From the NCBI GenBank assembly GCA_014896235.1, contig JADBKU010000002.1, forward strand, positions 58,307 to 122,306: a stretch of 64,000 bases of DNA, in the 5' to 3' direction. The stretch is from a bacterium. Its GTDB lineage: Bacteria; Desulfobacterota; Binatia; Binatales; Binataceae. The notes under the pieces are model-generated. The model saw nothing but the letters and a program-made list of their open reading frames with translations, was not told where the DNA came from and did no database searches. The translations under genes and the position numbers were made by a program. Shown here one piece after another: positions 36,969-46,963 of the stretch. Position 1 is the stretch's first letter; the number at the start of each line of letters is the position of its first letter.

Positions 36969-39143
36969 GTGGACGCGAAAACGATCGACGAATTGTTGCA
37001 ATCGGCGCTTGCGGCGAGGCGCGGGACGCTGACGGAAATCGATTCCAAGCGGATTCTCGCCGCGGGCGGAATCGCTGTGGCCGTTCCGGAGATGGCCGCT
37101 ACCGCTGATGCGGCCGCCGCAGCCGCTGCGCGAATCGGATTTCCGGTCGTCCTGAAAGTTCATTCAAGCGGCGTCACGCACAAAAGCGACGTTGGCGGCG
37201 TGGCGCTCAATCTGCGCAACGCGACCGAGGTTCGCGACGGATTCGAGCGGATCAAGCGCGCGCTGGCCGAGCGGGCGCCGCACGCCGCGTTCGACGGCGT
37301 CGCCGTGCAGCCGCAGGCGCGGCCGGGCGTCGAAGTGATCGTCGGCGCAACCCGCGACGATCGCTTCGGGCCGATGATCGTCGCGGGACTGGGCGGAGTT
37401 TTCGTCGAAACGCTGAAAGACACGGCGATGCGGCTGGCGCCGATCGGCGCGCGCGAGGCGCGCACGATGCTCGAAGAATTGCGCGGGGCGCCTCTGTTGC
37501 ACGGCGCGCGCGGCCGCGCCCCGGTTGATCTCGACGCGCTCGCGAGCTTGATCGCAAAGGTGTCGGAAATCGCGGCGGCGCATCCGGAAATCGCCGAGCT
37601 GGATCTTAATCCGGTCGTCGCGTACGAGAGCGGTCTGGCCGTACTTGACGCGCGCGTGGTCGTGGCGCAGCAAGCGACACAGCGAGCGATCGACGATCCG
37701 GAACGCCATCGGCGGCGGATCGAAAACCTAAAACGCTCATTCGCCGCGAAAGTAGTCGCCGTGATCGGCGACAAGCGCGCGGGCGGCTACCTGTGGCTGC
37801 GCGCGATGAAGCGCTTTTCCGGCAAACTCTATTCCGTGCAAATCGACCCCAAAGAAATTCCCGGGATCGAGGAGATGGGCGTCGCCAACGTGAAATCGCT
37901 CGCCGAAATCGGCGAGCCGATCGATTATGCGGTGAGCGCGGTGCCGCGCCAGGTCGCGCCGCGAATCCTGAGCGATTGCGTGGCGAACAAGGTCGCCGGC
38001 ATCGGATTTTTCACCTCGGGCTTTTCGGAGACCGGAGAGGAAGTCGGCGTCAAGCTGGAAAACGAACTGCGCGCCATCGCGGCGGCTTCCGATATAGCGC
38101 TGATTGGTCCGAATTGCATGGGTCTCTACAATCCGGCGGTCGGGATTGCGAATTTTCCGGATCTGAGCGCCGGCCAATCCGGCGATGTCTGCTTTATCTC
38201 GCAGAGCGGAACCCATTGCATCAATTTTTGTTCGCAGGCGCCGAGACATGGAATCCGCATCAACAAGGCCGCGTCGATCGGCAACGCGCTGATCTTGGAA
38301 GCGGCGGATTATATCGACGTGATGACTGAGGATCCGGCGACGCGCGCGCTCGGGATGTACATCGAGGGCGTGCGCAACGGCCGGCGTTTTTTTGAAAGTT
38401 TGCGGCGCGCGGCCGCGCGCCATCCGGTCGTGGTCTGGAAAGGCGGCATGACCGAAGCGGGGGCGCGCGCGACGTTTTCGCATACCGGTTCGCTGGCGAC
38501 TCCCGCGGCGGTTTGGAATGCGATGGTGCGGCAGAGCGGCGCGGTCGGCGTCGCGGGACTCGACGCGATGCTGGACGCGATGGAGATGGTCGCGCGTGGG
38601 CGGCCGGTCAAAGGCCGGCGGATGGGCCTGGTAGCGATGACCGGAGGCCAGTCGGTGGTGATAACTGACACCTTCGCGGGCGCGGGACTCGAAATTCCCG
38701 CCCTGTCGGAGGCGTCATATTCGGAATTGGGCAGTTTCTTCAACATTATCGGCGGCAGCTTTCGCAATCCGCTCGACGCCGGCGGAACGATTGGCGGCGG
38801 CGGAGTGGCGACCGGAAATCTCGAGCGAATTCTTGAAATTCTCGATCGCGATTCCGTCATCGACGCCATCGTGCTTGAAGTAGGCACCGGATTGCGCGCG
38901 CAGCGCTGGGCCGCGCACGAGGACGAACTGACCGCATTCCTTGACAAACTGGCCGAGTTCGCGGGCAAGTCGCCGAAACCGTTCGTGCTGGTGATGCATC
39001 CGGCGCATCTCGAGGAGTTGGTGGCGAAAGGCAAACGCCTCGCGCGCGAGCGAGGCTTGGTCGTGTTCGACAGTTTCGAGCGGTCGGCCGCGGCGATGCG
39101 GGTTTCATACGACTACTGGTCGAGGCGGGCCGATTCGGCCTGA
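36969..39143 (+). CDS. Acetate--CoA ligase (ADP-forming)-family protein, ATP-grasp domain N-terminal
   Basis: FPVVLKVHSSGVTHKSDVGGVALNLRN (ATP-grasp) precedes CoA-binding/ligase region (VVAVIGDKRAGGYLWLRAMKRF..., LIGPNCMGLYNPAVGIANFPDLSAGQSGDVCFISQSGTH). Confidence 0.88.
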   Translation: MDAKTIDELLQSALAARRGTLTEIDSKRILAAGGIAVAVPEMAATADAAAAAAARIGFPVVLKVHSSGVTHKSDVGGVALNLRNATEVRDGFERIKRALAERAPHAAFDGVAVQPQARPGVEVIVGATRDDRFGPMIVAGLGGVFVETLKDTAMRLAPIGAREARTMLEELRGAPLLHGARGRAPVDLDALASLIAKVSEIAAAHPEIAELDLNPVVAYESGLAVLDARVVVAQQATQRAIDDPERHRRRIENLKRSFAAKVVAVIGDKRAGGYLWLRAMKRFSGKLYSVQIDPKEIPGIEEMGVANVKSLAEIGEPIDYAVSAVPRQVAPRILSDCVANKVAGIGFFTSGFSETGEEVGVKLENELRAIAAASDIALIGPNCMGLYNPAVGIANFPDLSAGQSGDVCFISQSGTHCINFCSQAPRHGIRINKAASIGNALILEAADYIDVMTEDPATRALGMYIEGVRNGRRFFESLRRAAARHPVVVWKGGMTEAGARATFSHTGSLATPAAVWNAMVRQSGAVGVAGLDAMLDAMEMVARGRPVKGRRMGLVAMTGGQSVVITDTFAGAGLEIPALSEASYSELGSFFNIIGGSFRNPLDAGGTIGGGGVATGNLERILEILDRDSVIDAIVLEVGTGLRAQRWAAHEDELTAFLDKLAEFAGKSPKPFVLVMHPAHLEELVAKGKRLARERGLVVFDSFERSAAAMRVSYDYWSRRADSA

Positions 39144-39151
39144 CGCCGGAA

Positions 39152-40522
39152 TCATCGCGGCGGCGCGAAAATCGTCAACTTCGAATCTCCGCCGACGCCA
39201 TCGAGCACAGCGAGCATCGATCCCCTGTGCGACCAACTCATCAGGAGCGGCCCGCGCGCCGCGCCCGAGGCCAGCGCAAAGGCCTGACGGGCGGGATACG
39301 AATAGTCGATCAACGTTCGGAAAACTCCGTTGGGCGTCGGTGAAAACAAGTCAATGGCGGCGTCGTCGGTCGCCTGCGTGAACGCCATCGACGATTCTGC
39401 GAGCAGTTTCGGCGTTACGGCGAAGCCGAGGGAATTGATCGTGATTTCGGACGTGATCGGACTGAAAAGCGCGATTTCGCTTTTGATCGTCGCGTGCGGA
39501 TAATCGGCGGTCCGCCGCCAGGTGAGCTCGTTATCGCCCAGCGCGACCAAAGTGCCGTCGCTGGCGAAGGCCGCAGACGGCGACGCGATAGCCGCCACGC
39601 TGGTTGCGCCGGTCACAAGGTTGTAACGAAATGCACCGGGCAAATGGTTGGGTCCAACGTCGCCCGCATAAAGCAGCGAAGTCGAATCCGGAGACCAACC
39701 AAGGATTTTCACCGGCGAATGAGGTCCGAACGGCACGCATGCCTGGGATGTCGTGTCCACAATGACGGGAAGCGCCCCGATCGTTCCGCCAGACGCCGCG
39801 AATCTGCCGTTCGGACTGAAATTGACGCGACCCAGCGGACATTTGATTTGGTCGAGATGCGAAACGGCGCCGAGGCCTGTGACGCCAATCAAATAAAGCC
39901 CGCTTGCGGGCTGCGTGGCGTCGGGTTCGGCGGATTGATCGGGCGGGGCTGGCGCCGTTCGTGGTCCGTTCGATTCAGGACCGAGCGTCAGCGCCAGCGT
40001 CGTGTTGTTTTTCCAGACGATCGACGCGAACGTGAAGCCGCCGTCGAATGATGCGGCAACGGTTCCTTTGCCTCCACCAATAATGCTTGCGAACACAATT
40101 TCAATGCGAGCCGGATTCGGTATGACGACAGCGGTCGCAATTTCCGAACCGTCTGGATTTACGGCGATATCGACGATTCTGCCGCCGTCGGCGAGCGGCC
40201 CGAAATCTTCGCCAATCTTAGCTCGAGATTGAAATTTTTCGCCGCTGAAGGAAAAGACCTCGGTCCGTCCAGCAATACGCCCGGCGACCACAATTCCGTG
40301 GTCCTGCATGAGCCACATCGGCGGCCATCCGGGAACCGGCTCGAATCCCGGCGGCATCGCCACGGACCCCGGAACGGCGATTCCGTTGATGATTTCCAAT
40401 GTTGCCGTTCGGCCTGAGTAGACCGGCCGATACGGCGCGGGCTTGGGCGTGCGCGACCTGAATAGCGCGCATGAACTTGCCCCAAGCATCATAAGGCCGA
40501 AAACAAATGCCGCCGATCGCAT
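39152..40522 (-). CDS. Hypothetical lipoprotein with possible beta-propeller fold
   Basis: Lipobox MRSAAFVFGLMMLGASSC at start 40522; repeated SPNGRFAASGG / SPDSTSLLYAG segments. Confidence 0.6.
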   Translation of the reverse strand: MRSAAFVFGLMMLGASSCALFRSRTPKPAPYRPVYSGRTATLEIINGIAVPGSVAMPPGFEPVPGWPPMWLMQDHGIVVAGRIAGRTEVFSFSGEKFQSRAKIGEDFGPLADGGRIVDIAVNPDGSEIATAVVIPNPARIEIVFASIIGGGKGTVAASFDGGFTFASIVWKNNTTLALTLGPESNGPRTAPAPPDQSAEPDATQPASGLYLIGVTGLGAVSHLDQIKCPLGRVNFSPNGRFAASGGTIGALPVIVDTTSQACVPFGPHSPVKILGWSPDSTSLLYAGDVGPNHLPGAFRYNLVTGATSVAAIASPSAAFASDGTLVALGDNELTWRRTADYPHATIKSEIALFSPITSEITINSLGFAVTPKLLAESSMAFTQATDDAAIDLFSPTPNGVFRTLIDYSYPARQAFALASGAARGPLLMSWSHRGSMLAVLDGVGGDSKLTIFAPPR

Positions 40523-40565
40523 CGCAAATCGCTCGCCTCGGGCAAACCCGATAGTATGTAAATCG

Positions 40566-42386
40566 ATGCGCACGAAGAAGTTGCTGAACCTCGACGCCGT
40601 TCGGCTGAGTCGCGAAGCGCGGCTGGCGCTGTTAACCGCGCTACTGGTCGCTTCAGCCGCGATTTGTTTCGCCGCCGGCGCCAACGAAACGGGCGTTGCG
40701 CTCGCAGCGGTCGCGATAGCGATCGTCGCGACGTTTTATTTGCTTGTGGCCCGGCCGGCGATGATTCCGGATGGCGCCGTGCTGACAATTCGAATCACCG
40801 ATGATATCCGCGAGGATGGCGCGCGAACGCCGATCGAGCAACTGCGTAGCCGAGGGCAACCGACGCTTAACCAACTGCGCCGTGCGCTCGAGGGCTCCGC
40901 TCGCGACGACAAGCTTGCCGGCGTCATCGTGGAGGTGTCGGCGCCAGGCATCGGACTGGGAACCGCCCGAGAACTGCATGATTTATTGCGGGCGACGGTC
41001 GCAGCGAAAAAGCGCGTCGTGGCGATCGTCGCCGGCGACGGCATGACTCCCCGAGATTACCTGATCGCATGCGGAGCCGGGGAAATCGTCGCGAATCCAG
41101 ATACTTCCCTGATGATGCTGGGCGCGGCGGCCGGAGGCTTCTTTCTTCGCGACGCGCTGGCGCACGCCGGCGTTCAGGCGCAGACGCTTCAATGGAAAGA
41201 ATACAAAGGCGCCGCGGAGATGTTCAGCCGTGATTCGATGTCTCCGGAACTGCGCGAGAGCTTGAATGCGATCGTAAACGATTGGAAGAAAACGATCGCG
41301 GCAAGCGTCGCCGTCGCGCGCGGAATCGATCCTGCCGGAGCGCACGAACTTCTCGGACGCGGATTTATCAGCGCACGAACCGCATTGAACGAAAAACTCA
41401 TCGACCGCGTTGGACATCTGGAAGACGTCCGCGCCGAATTCGACCCTGAAGGGCAGGGGCGCCCGTTCGTAAATTTGGCGCGATACCTGCGTCATCTTTG
41501 GTACCGCCGGCCGCCGGGCCGCAAGGCTCAAATAGCTCTGATCCACGGGCTTGGTCCGGTAATCGCCGGCGATGGCGGTTTGGCTGGCGAGTTCCTTAGC
41601 GGCGAGCGCGTCGCCGAGGAATTCCGCAAAGCCGCCGCTGACGACGATATTCGGGCGATCGTTTTCCGCATCAATTCGCCCGGCGGTTCGGCGGTTGGCT
41701 CGGACTTGGTGTGGCGTGCGGTTGGCGAAGCGCGGCGGCGCGGCAAACCCGTCGTCGCATCGATGGGCGACGTCGCCGCGTCGGGCGGGTATTACGTTGC
41801 AATGGGCGCGGATGCAATCGTCGCGGAGCCGGAAACGCTGACCGGCTCGATTGGCGTCGTTTACGCGAAGTTCAGCTTGCAAGCGCTTCTACGGCGTATG
41901 GGCGTGGCCACGGAATTCGTCAAAACGGACGAGATCGGCGACGCGCTGTCGGTAGCGCGCCCGATGAGCGATACGGAACTGGCTCAACTAAACGACGTGA
42001 TGGGCGAACTATATGGAAATTTCACAAACAAGGTCGCGGAAGGCCGCAAGCTGGAAATCGCGAAAGCTGAAGAGGTTGCGAAAGGCCGGGTTTGGACGGG
42101 CGGCGCAGCCAAAGAACGCGGCCTGGTGGACGAGCTGGGAGGGTTGAGCGCGGCGGTTGCGATCGCGCGACAGAAGGCGTCGATTGGCGAAGACGAGCCA
42201 TGCGAGCTGGTCAGAATGCCCGGACCCGGATTGTTGGCGACGATCAGTCTTTCATTGGCGCGCGCAGACGGAGCCACGCTGTCTGATATGGCCGGCCAAG
42301 CGCTCGGAATGCGGCGAGAATGGGCGCCCGCGATGCTGAAACTCGTCGCTCGCGGCGGCATGATGTTGTTGTGCCCGCTATTCTGA
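40566..42386 (+). CDS. sppA: Signal peptide peptidase SppA, S49 family
   Basis: VFRINSPGGSAVGSDLVWRAVGEARRRGKPVVASMGDVAASGGYYVAMGADAIVAEPETLTGSIGV; likely start ATG 40566. Confidence 0.92.
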   Translation: MRTKKLLNLDAVRLSREARLALLTALLVASAAICFAAGANETGVALAAVAIAIVATFYLLVARPAMIPDGAVLTIRITDDIREDGARTPIEQLRSRGQPTLNQLRRALEGSARDDKLAGVIVEVSAPGIGLGTARELHDLLRATVAAKKRVVAIVAGDGMTPRDYLIACGAGEIVANPDTSLMMLGAAAGGFFLRDALAHAGVQAQTLQWKEYKGAAEMFSRDSMSPELRESLNAIVNDWKKTIAASVAVARGIDPAGAHELLGRGFISARTALNEKLIDRVGHLEDVRAEFDPEGQGRPFVNLARYLRHLWYRRPPGRKAQIALIHGLGPVIAGDGGLAGEFLSGERVAEEFRKAAADDDIRAIVFRINSPGGSAVGSDLVWRAVGEARRRGKPVVASMGDVAASGGYYVAMGADAIVAEPETLTGSIGVVYAKFSLQALLRRMGVATEFVKTDEIGDALSVARPMSDTELAQLNDVMGELYGNFTNKVAEGRKLEIAKAEEVAKGRVWTGGAAKERGLVDELGGLSAAVAIARQKASIGEDEPCELVRMPGPGLLATISLSLARADGATLSDMAGQALGMRREWAPAMLKLVARGGMMLLCPLF

Positions 42387-42395
42387 TCGCTCGTC

Positions 42396-43310
42396 TCAGC
42401 GGGCGAGTTCCTCTCGAATCGAATACATCTTCTGACGCGCCTCCGAAATATACGCGTCGAGGTTGTGGCGATGATTCGCGAAGATGCCGGTTTCGGAACC
42501 GTCCAGCACAATCAGCGGCTTCATCGTCGCGGCGCGCTGCAGCGGAGCAAGCGTTTCATCGATTAGCTGTTCGATTACCGGCTTGGTCTTTTCCGTTTGA
42601 TGATATTCGCTCCGCACCGCGAGCAGCATATAGTACATCACATGCGCATACCCCTGCGCGTGATAGAAATAATCGTCGTCGTTCCACGGACGGATCGGTC
42701 CGCCGTCGGGCCGGCGATTCATATACAGCATCGCGTGCGCGTCGCCGAGCAGATCCGTCCATGCCTCGAAGAGCGTGATCAGCTCGACGTTTCGCTGATT
42801 CAATTCCCGTGATACCTGCGGATGGCTGTGCAGGCCGGCCACGTACATGCGCAGATGTTTGACGCCGTCGGCGTATTTGCTTTCCGCGGACGGCAGTATC
42901 CATTTGTAAGCGTCGTTCCTGAAATCGGTGTCCGCAATGACGAGGTTCGGGTCGTATTCGTTTGACGAAATCTTGGTCAGGTCGTCTTTGAAAACTCGCG
43001 ACGATTCGCGGACGGCCATGATTATTCCGATCTGCCGGGAGGCGTTGTTATCCGCCATCATCGTGGGTCCCCAGATGAACAGATCGTTCGGACGCCAGCC
43101 AAATCCCGTGTTCAACTCGTGATCGACGATCGCCGCGAGCGTCGTCGCGTAGATTTCGCCCGGCACGAACGATCTGTCGGGCGGAAACGCCGCGTCAATC
43201 GAATAGTTGAGGCGATCGTGCTGGATTTGGCCATAATGAAGAGCGAGGTTAATGGCCAGCAAGAGCGCCACGACGGCGGCCAGCGAAACTCCGAGCCGTT
43301 TAATCCACAT
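42396..43310 (-). CDS. DUF2333-like membrane-anchored protein
   Basis: MWIKRLGVSLAAVVALLLAINLALHY...HELNTGFGWRPNDLFIWGPTMMADNNASRQIGIIMAVRESSRVFKDDLTK. Confidence 0.6.
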   Translation of the reverse strand: MWIKRLGVSLAAVVALLLAINLALHYGQIQHDRLNYSIDAAFPPDRSFVPGEIYATTLAAIVDHELNTGFGWRPNDLFIWGPTMMADNNASRQIGIIMAVRESSRVFKDDLTKISSNEYDPNLVIADTDFRNDAYKWILPSAESKYADGVKHLRMYVAGLHSHPQVSRELNQRNVELITLFEAWTDLLGDAHAMLYMNRRPDGGPIRPWNDDDYFYHAQGYAHVMYYMLLAVRSEYHQTEKTKPVIEQLIDETLAPLQRAATMKPLIVLDGSETGIFANHRHNLDAYISEARQKMYSIREELAR

Positions 43311-43360
43311 CGAAGAATTCCATTTTCATCGTCGGCGCCGCCGTAATTTCTTCGACGGAC

Positions 43361-44392
43361 TTAAAACCTGTCGGCGGTCCAGAATAGCGCGGAAGGCGAG
43401 CCAACCAGATCATACAGCCGTTCTTCCGCGACCGACGGATCGAGATTGAATCGCGCCGCGAAGCGCGAAGCCGAGATCAATCGCCACATGTAATTGTGCT
43501 CTTCGTGATGCATCAAATAGCATCCCGAATTTTGCAGGCGGCTCTCGAAGCCGGGGTCATGCCGGGTGTGCGCAACCAGCATGCCCGAGGTCAAGGCCTG
43601 CGAAGAACGCAGAATTTCCTGGCCATGAAGTTCCGCCTCATTCTCCGGATCGATTCCAGACACGACCCGGCCGAGATGAAAGACGACGGACAATATCGAA
43701 TCGAATCGATCGCGCCGATAGCCGTACTCCATCAGGATTGGATAGCCCTGCAATAGAATTGAGCGTGCGTACGCGCCGACAGAACCCGACGTATCCCTTG
43801 CAACGACGAAATGCTCGTCCGGATTGCCGGCATATTTCAGATTCGCCCGCCATCGCGCATCGTTACGCACCTCACAGGCGTCAAACTTCGAGTAGGAATC
43901 GTGGATTTCCCGGACCTCGTCGTAATCGCGGCCATGGTCGAACAATTCAACTTCGATGCCGTGGTCCACGCGCAGATTTTCCGCGCCCATCAGCGCGGTA
44001 AACGTTCGGTCAACGGGCTTCCAGCCAAAGCGCTCGTAAAATTCGATCAGGTCGGTGAACAAAAGCGATACTTCAAAGCCCTCCCTGTCCAGAATTTCGA
44101 GCGCCAGCCTCATCAGCGCGCTGGCCGTTCCGCGCCGCCGCCAATCCTCGTGCGTATAAACCGAGCCGATTCCGCCCATCGGAACAATCTGGCCCTGCAG
44201 CCTGATGCGCCGATCGAAGATTTGCGCGGTCGAGACGATTTTTCCGCCTTCGCATGCGACGAGGCATAGTTCGTCGCGAAAAGCTGGATCATTCAGGTTG
44301 TAGCGCGAGAAGAACGCCCGATCGCCATACCATCGAGCCAGCAAATCCAGGACTTCGTCTCGTTCGCCAGCGCGCGCGGTCCGGACTTCCAT
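43361..44392 (-). CDS. GNAT family N-acetyltransferase
   Basis: MGGIGSVYTHEDWRRRGTASALMRLALEIL acetyl-CoA binding motif; LLFTDLIEFYERFGWKPV. Confidence 0.88.
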   Translation of the reverse strand: MEVRTARAGERDEVLDLLARWYGDRAFFSRYNLNDPAFRDELCLVACEGGKIVSTAQIFDRRIRLQGQIVPMGGIGSVYTHEDWRRRGTASALMRLALEILDREGFEVSLLFTDLIEFYERFGWKPVDRTFTALMGAENLRVDHGIEVELFDHGRDYDEVREIHDSYSKFDACEVRNDARWRANLKYAGNPDEHFVVARDTSGSVGAYARSILLQGYPILMEYGYRRDRFDSILSVVFHLGRVVSGIDPENEAELHGQEILRSSQALTSGMLVAHTRHDPGFESRLQNSGCYLMHHEEHNYMWRLISASRFAARFNLDPSVAEERLYDLVGSPSALFWTADRF

Positions 44393-44394
44393 GG

Positions 44395-45327
44395 TTAATG
44401 AATCGAATACGAAAGGCGCATCGGCGCTCCATCGCGAATAACCGTCAGCGTGATTGAGGACTGCTTATCGAGCGTCGAAAGCAATTGCATCGCTTTGGCC
44501 GGATCGCTGATCGGATGCCCTGAGACATCGGTCAGCACGTCCCCGTTATGCAGGCCAATTTGCTGGAAAATCGAACCAGGCTGGATTTCCGAAAGCAAGA
44601 ATCCATTGGATTTTCCGTTTTCGAAATTGGGCGTCGCGCGCATCTCGGTAAAGAGCTGCGCCATGTGGCTGACGTTGTCGTTTACCGTCGAACGTGAAAT
44701 TGCGTAATGGTTGGGACCGAGCTTGTGAACCTCGCCAACGCTGGGCCGGCGCCGGATTGGCCCGCGCAAAAATGGGAATTGGCGATTGTGGAACCGCTTG
44801 AACCTGTCGAGTCCGTTGGCCGGCTGCGACCCTAGAGAATCGCCCAACTCGTCCGCCGGAATCTGCACCGCGACCCGTTTTCCTTCATGCAGCACGACGA
44901 TCCGATCGCGATCGATTTGGATCAAGCGCCCCGCGTCCGGAATCGTCTCGCCAAGCCGGTAAAGGGTCTGGTTGCCCGCCGCATCCTCCACGATCGCGAA
45001 CGGCTTGATGCCGCCGCTTAGATGCGAAGTGCCGAGGAGCGTAATGCTGAGGTTTTCGTTCGTCGTAGTCGTCGGCGGGGCGGCGGCGGGGGCCGGCTCA
45101 AGGTTGAATATGTCCCGGCGCACGATCGGTTCATAAAGCGCCGCCGATCGAAACATTCCCGGCGGCAAATGCTGCGCCTGGTCCGTCTGCTCCGGGAGCG
45201 CAGCCTCGCCGCCCGCGAAATGCAATCGCACGGCATCGCTGACCGAAAGCGCGGCAAACCATGCGATCGCCGCTACGATGAGGGCGTTGATTAAATAGAT
45301 GTACCGTTCCGGAAGATTGAACGTCAT
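44395..45327 (-). CDS. GspC-like type II secretion protein with PDZ domain
   Basis: N-terminal TM, VRRDIFNL, LSITLLGTSHLSGGIKPFAIVEDAAGNQTLYRLGETI, C-terminal PDZ (GFLLSEIQPGSIFQQIGLHNGDVLTDVSGHPISD). Confidence 0.82.
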   Translation of the reverse strand: MTFNLPERYIYLINALIVAAIAWFAALSVSDAVRLHFAGGEAALPEQTDQAQHLPPGMFRSAALYEPIVRRDIFNLEPAPAAAPPTTTTNENLSITLLGTSHLSGGIKPFAIVEDAAGNQTLYRLGETIPDAGRLIQIDRDRIVVLHEGKRVAVQIPADELGDSLGSQPANGLDRFKRFHNRQFPFLRGPIRRRPSVGEVHKLGPNHYAISRSTVNDNVSHMAQLFTEMRATPNFENGKSNGFLLSEIQPGSIFQQIGLHNGDVLTDVSGHPISDPAKAMQLLSTLDKQSSITLTVIRDGAPMRLSYSIH

Positions 45328-46703
45328 ATGCTGCCGGCGGCGCCGATCGAAGAGGCATCATAGGCGCATCCTTCGATCAACCGCCCGACGTCGTAGTTCC
45401 AGCGTCCTTTCCAGCGCTCGATGATCAGGCTCGCCGGCGAATGTCCGCTTCGAATGAGATCCATCAAACCCAGCAAATAAATGGTCTCATCCTCGCGCCG
45501 CTCGTTCAACGCCCTTTGCCGTTCAAGGCCGACGGCTCCGATATTGAACATTTCCATGGCCAAGTCACGAAACGCGATGCGTCCCGCGCGGGCCTCGAGG
45601 CCTCGCTGATGCGCCAGATTGGTGAGCTCCATCCGTTCCGCGTATGACCATCGCTTGACCAGATCCCAGGCGCCGGCCATGCAATCGTCGTCATACAGGA
45701 TGCCTTTCATCAGGGCCGGCAAGGCGAGCATGTACGCCGGCGGCTGGCTGTCAGCCATCCGGACTTCGACATATTTTTTAAGCCGGACCTCAATGAAAAT
45801 CGTCGTGAGATGGTTTGCCCAGTCTTCGAGCGTCGCCCGCTCGCGGCCCCATCCGCGCTCGATGTATTGGCGGAAGGTAATGCCGGGCGGTTCGGTGAGA
45901 TTGATATAGCGATGGTCGCGGATCAGGAAATACATCGGCACGTCGAGCGCATATTCGGCGTAGTCCGCGAAGCAGGCGTCGTCGCGGAAAATGAACGCGG
46001 GCGCGCCGCACCGATCGGGATCGGTGTCGGTCCAGATATGGCCGCGATAGCTCGCGTATCCATTGAGCCGGCCGTCGGCCAGCGGAGAGTTGGCGAACGC
46101 CGCGTAAATCAACGGAGCGAGCGCCGTGCTTACCCGCAGCTTGCGCATCGCGTCGCCCTCGCTCGAATAATCCAGATTCGCCTGCACGCCCGCGGTCTGC
46201 TTCATCATCCGCTGGCCGAGCCGGCCCTTGCGAGCCATGTACGGATACATGATCCGATACCGGGCTTTGGGCAACAGTTCGATTTCATCGATGCGGCTGA
46301 CCGGCTGCATGCCCAAACCGAGAACCGCCGCGCCGATCTCCTGCGCGATCTCGACGAGCTGTTCGATATGCCGCGCGAATTCGCGATGCGCGCAGTGGAT
46401 TGTTTCGCACTGCTCGCCGGACAGCTCGATTTGGCCGCCGGGCTCGATCGTGATTGGCGCGCGCTCTCCCGTCAGCGCGATAATCCGCCCCTCTTCGTCT
46501 TCAGGCTCATAGCCGTAGCGATCGGCCAGTCGGCGCAGGATTTCTTCGACGCCATTCGGTCCCGAAAAGGGCAGGGCGGCGCCATTCGCGGCCGACACGG
46601 CGACCTTTTCGTATTCGGTTCCGATCCGCCACTGTTCGCGCGGCTTGGCTCCGCTCGCGAAATAACGAATCAGTTGCTCTTTGCTTTCAACCGGCTCGCT
46701 CAT
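45324..46703 (-). CDS. gshA: Glutamate--cysteine ligase (GCS2/plant-type)
   Basis: WRIGTEYEKVAV, EPGGQIELSGEQCETIH, LNGYASYRGHIWTDTDPDRCG; start ATG 46703. Confidence 0.92.
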   Translation of the reverse strand: MSEPVESKEQLIRYFASGAKPREQWRIGTEYEKVAVSAANGAALPFSGPNGVEEILRRLADRYGYEPEDEEGRIIALTGERAPITIEPGGQIELSGEQCETIHCAHREFARHIEQLVEIAQEIGAAVLGLGMQPVSRIDEIELLPKARYRIMYPYMARKGRLGQRMMKQTAGVQANLDYSSEGDAMRKLRVSTALAPLIYAAFANSPLADGRLNGYASYRGHIWTDTDPDRCGAPAFIFRDDACFADYAEYALDVPMYFLIRDHRYINLTEPPGITFRQYIERGWGRERATLEDWANHLTTIFIEVRLKKYVEVRMADSQPPAYMLALPALMKGILYDDDCMAGAWDLVKRWSYAERMELTNLAHQRGLEARAGRIAFRDLAMEMFNIGAVGLERQRALNERREDETIYLLGLMDLIRSGHSPASLIIERWKGRWNYDVGRLIEGCAYDASSIGAAGSI

Positions 46704-46963
46704 GAAGTTTACGCCGCGGTTGCGTGACGATAATCGGCCGGTTTCATCACACAACCGGCGGTTGAATTGCGCGCCTATAATGGCTTTGCCGCGATGATTT
46801 CGCAAGACGCCCGCCGGGAACGTCGCTGCGATGATTCATCGCGTTCGAGTCGCCGCGAAAGCGGATTCAGAAGCCGTCGGCCGCTACTTCCCATGTGCAA
46901 GTACGGCGCTTGTGAGAATCGCGCGGCGTTGTCTAAGCTGCGCGCGCGGAGGAGGTTGCGCAG

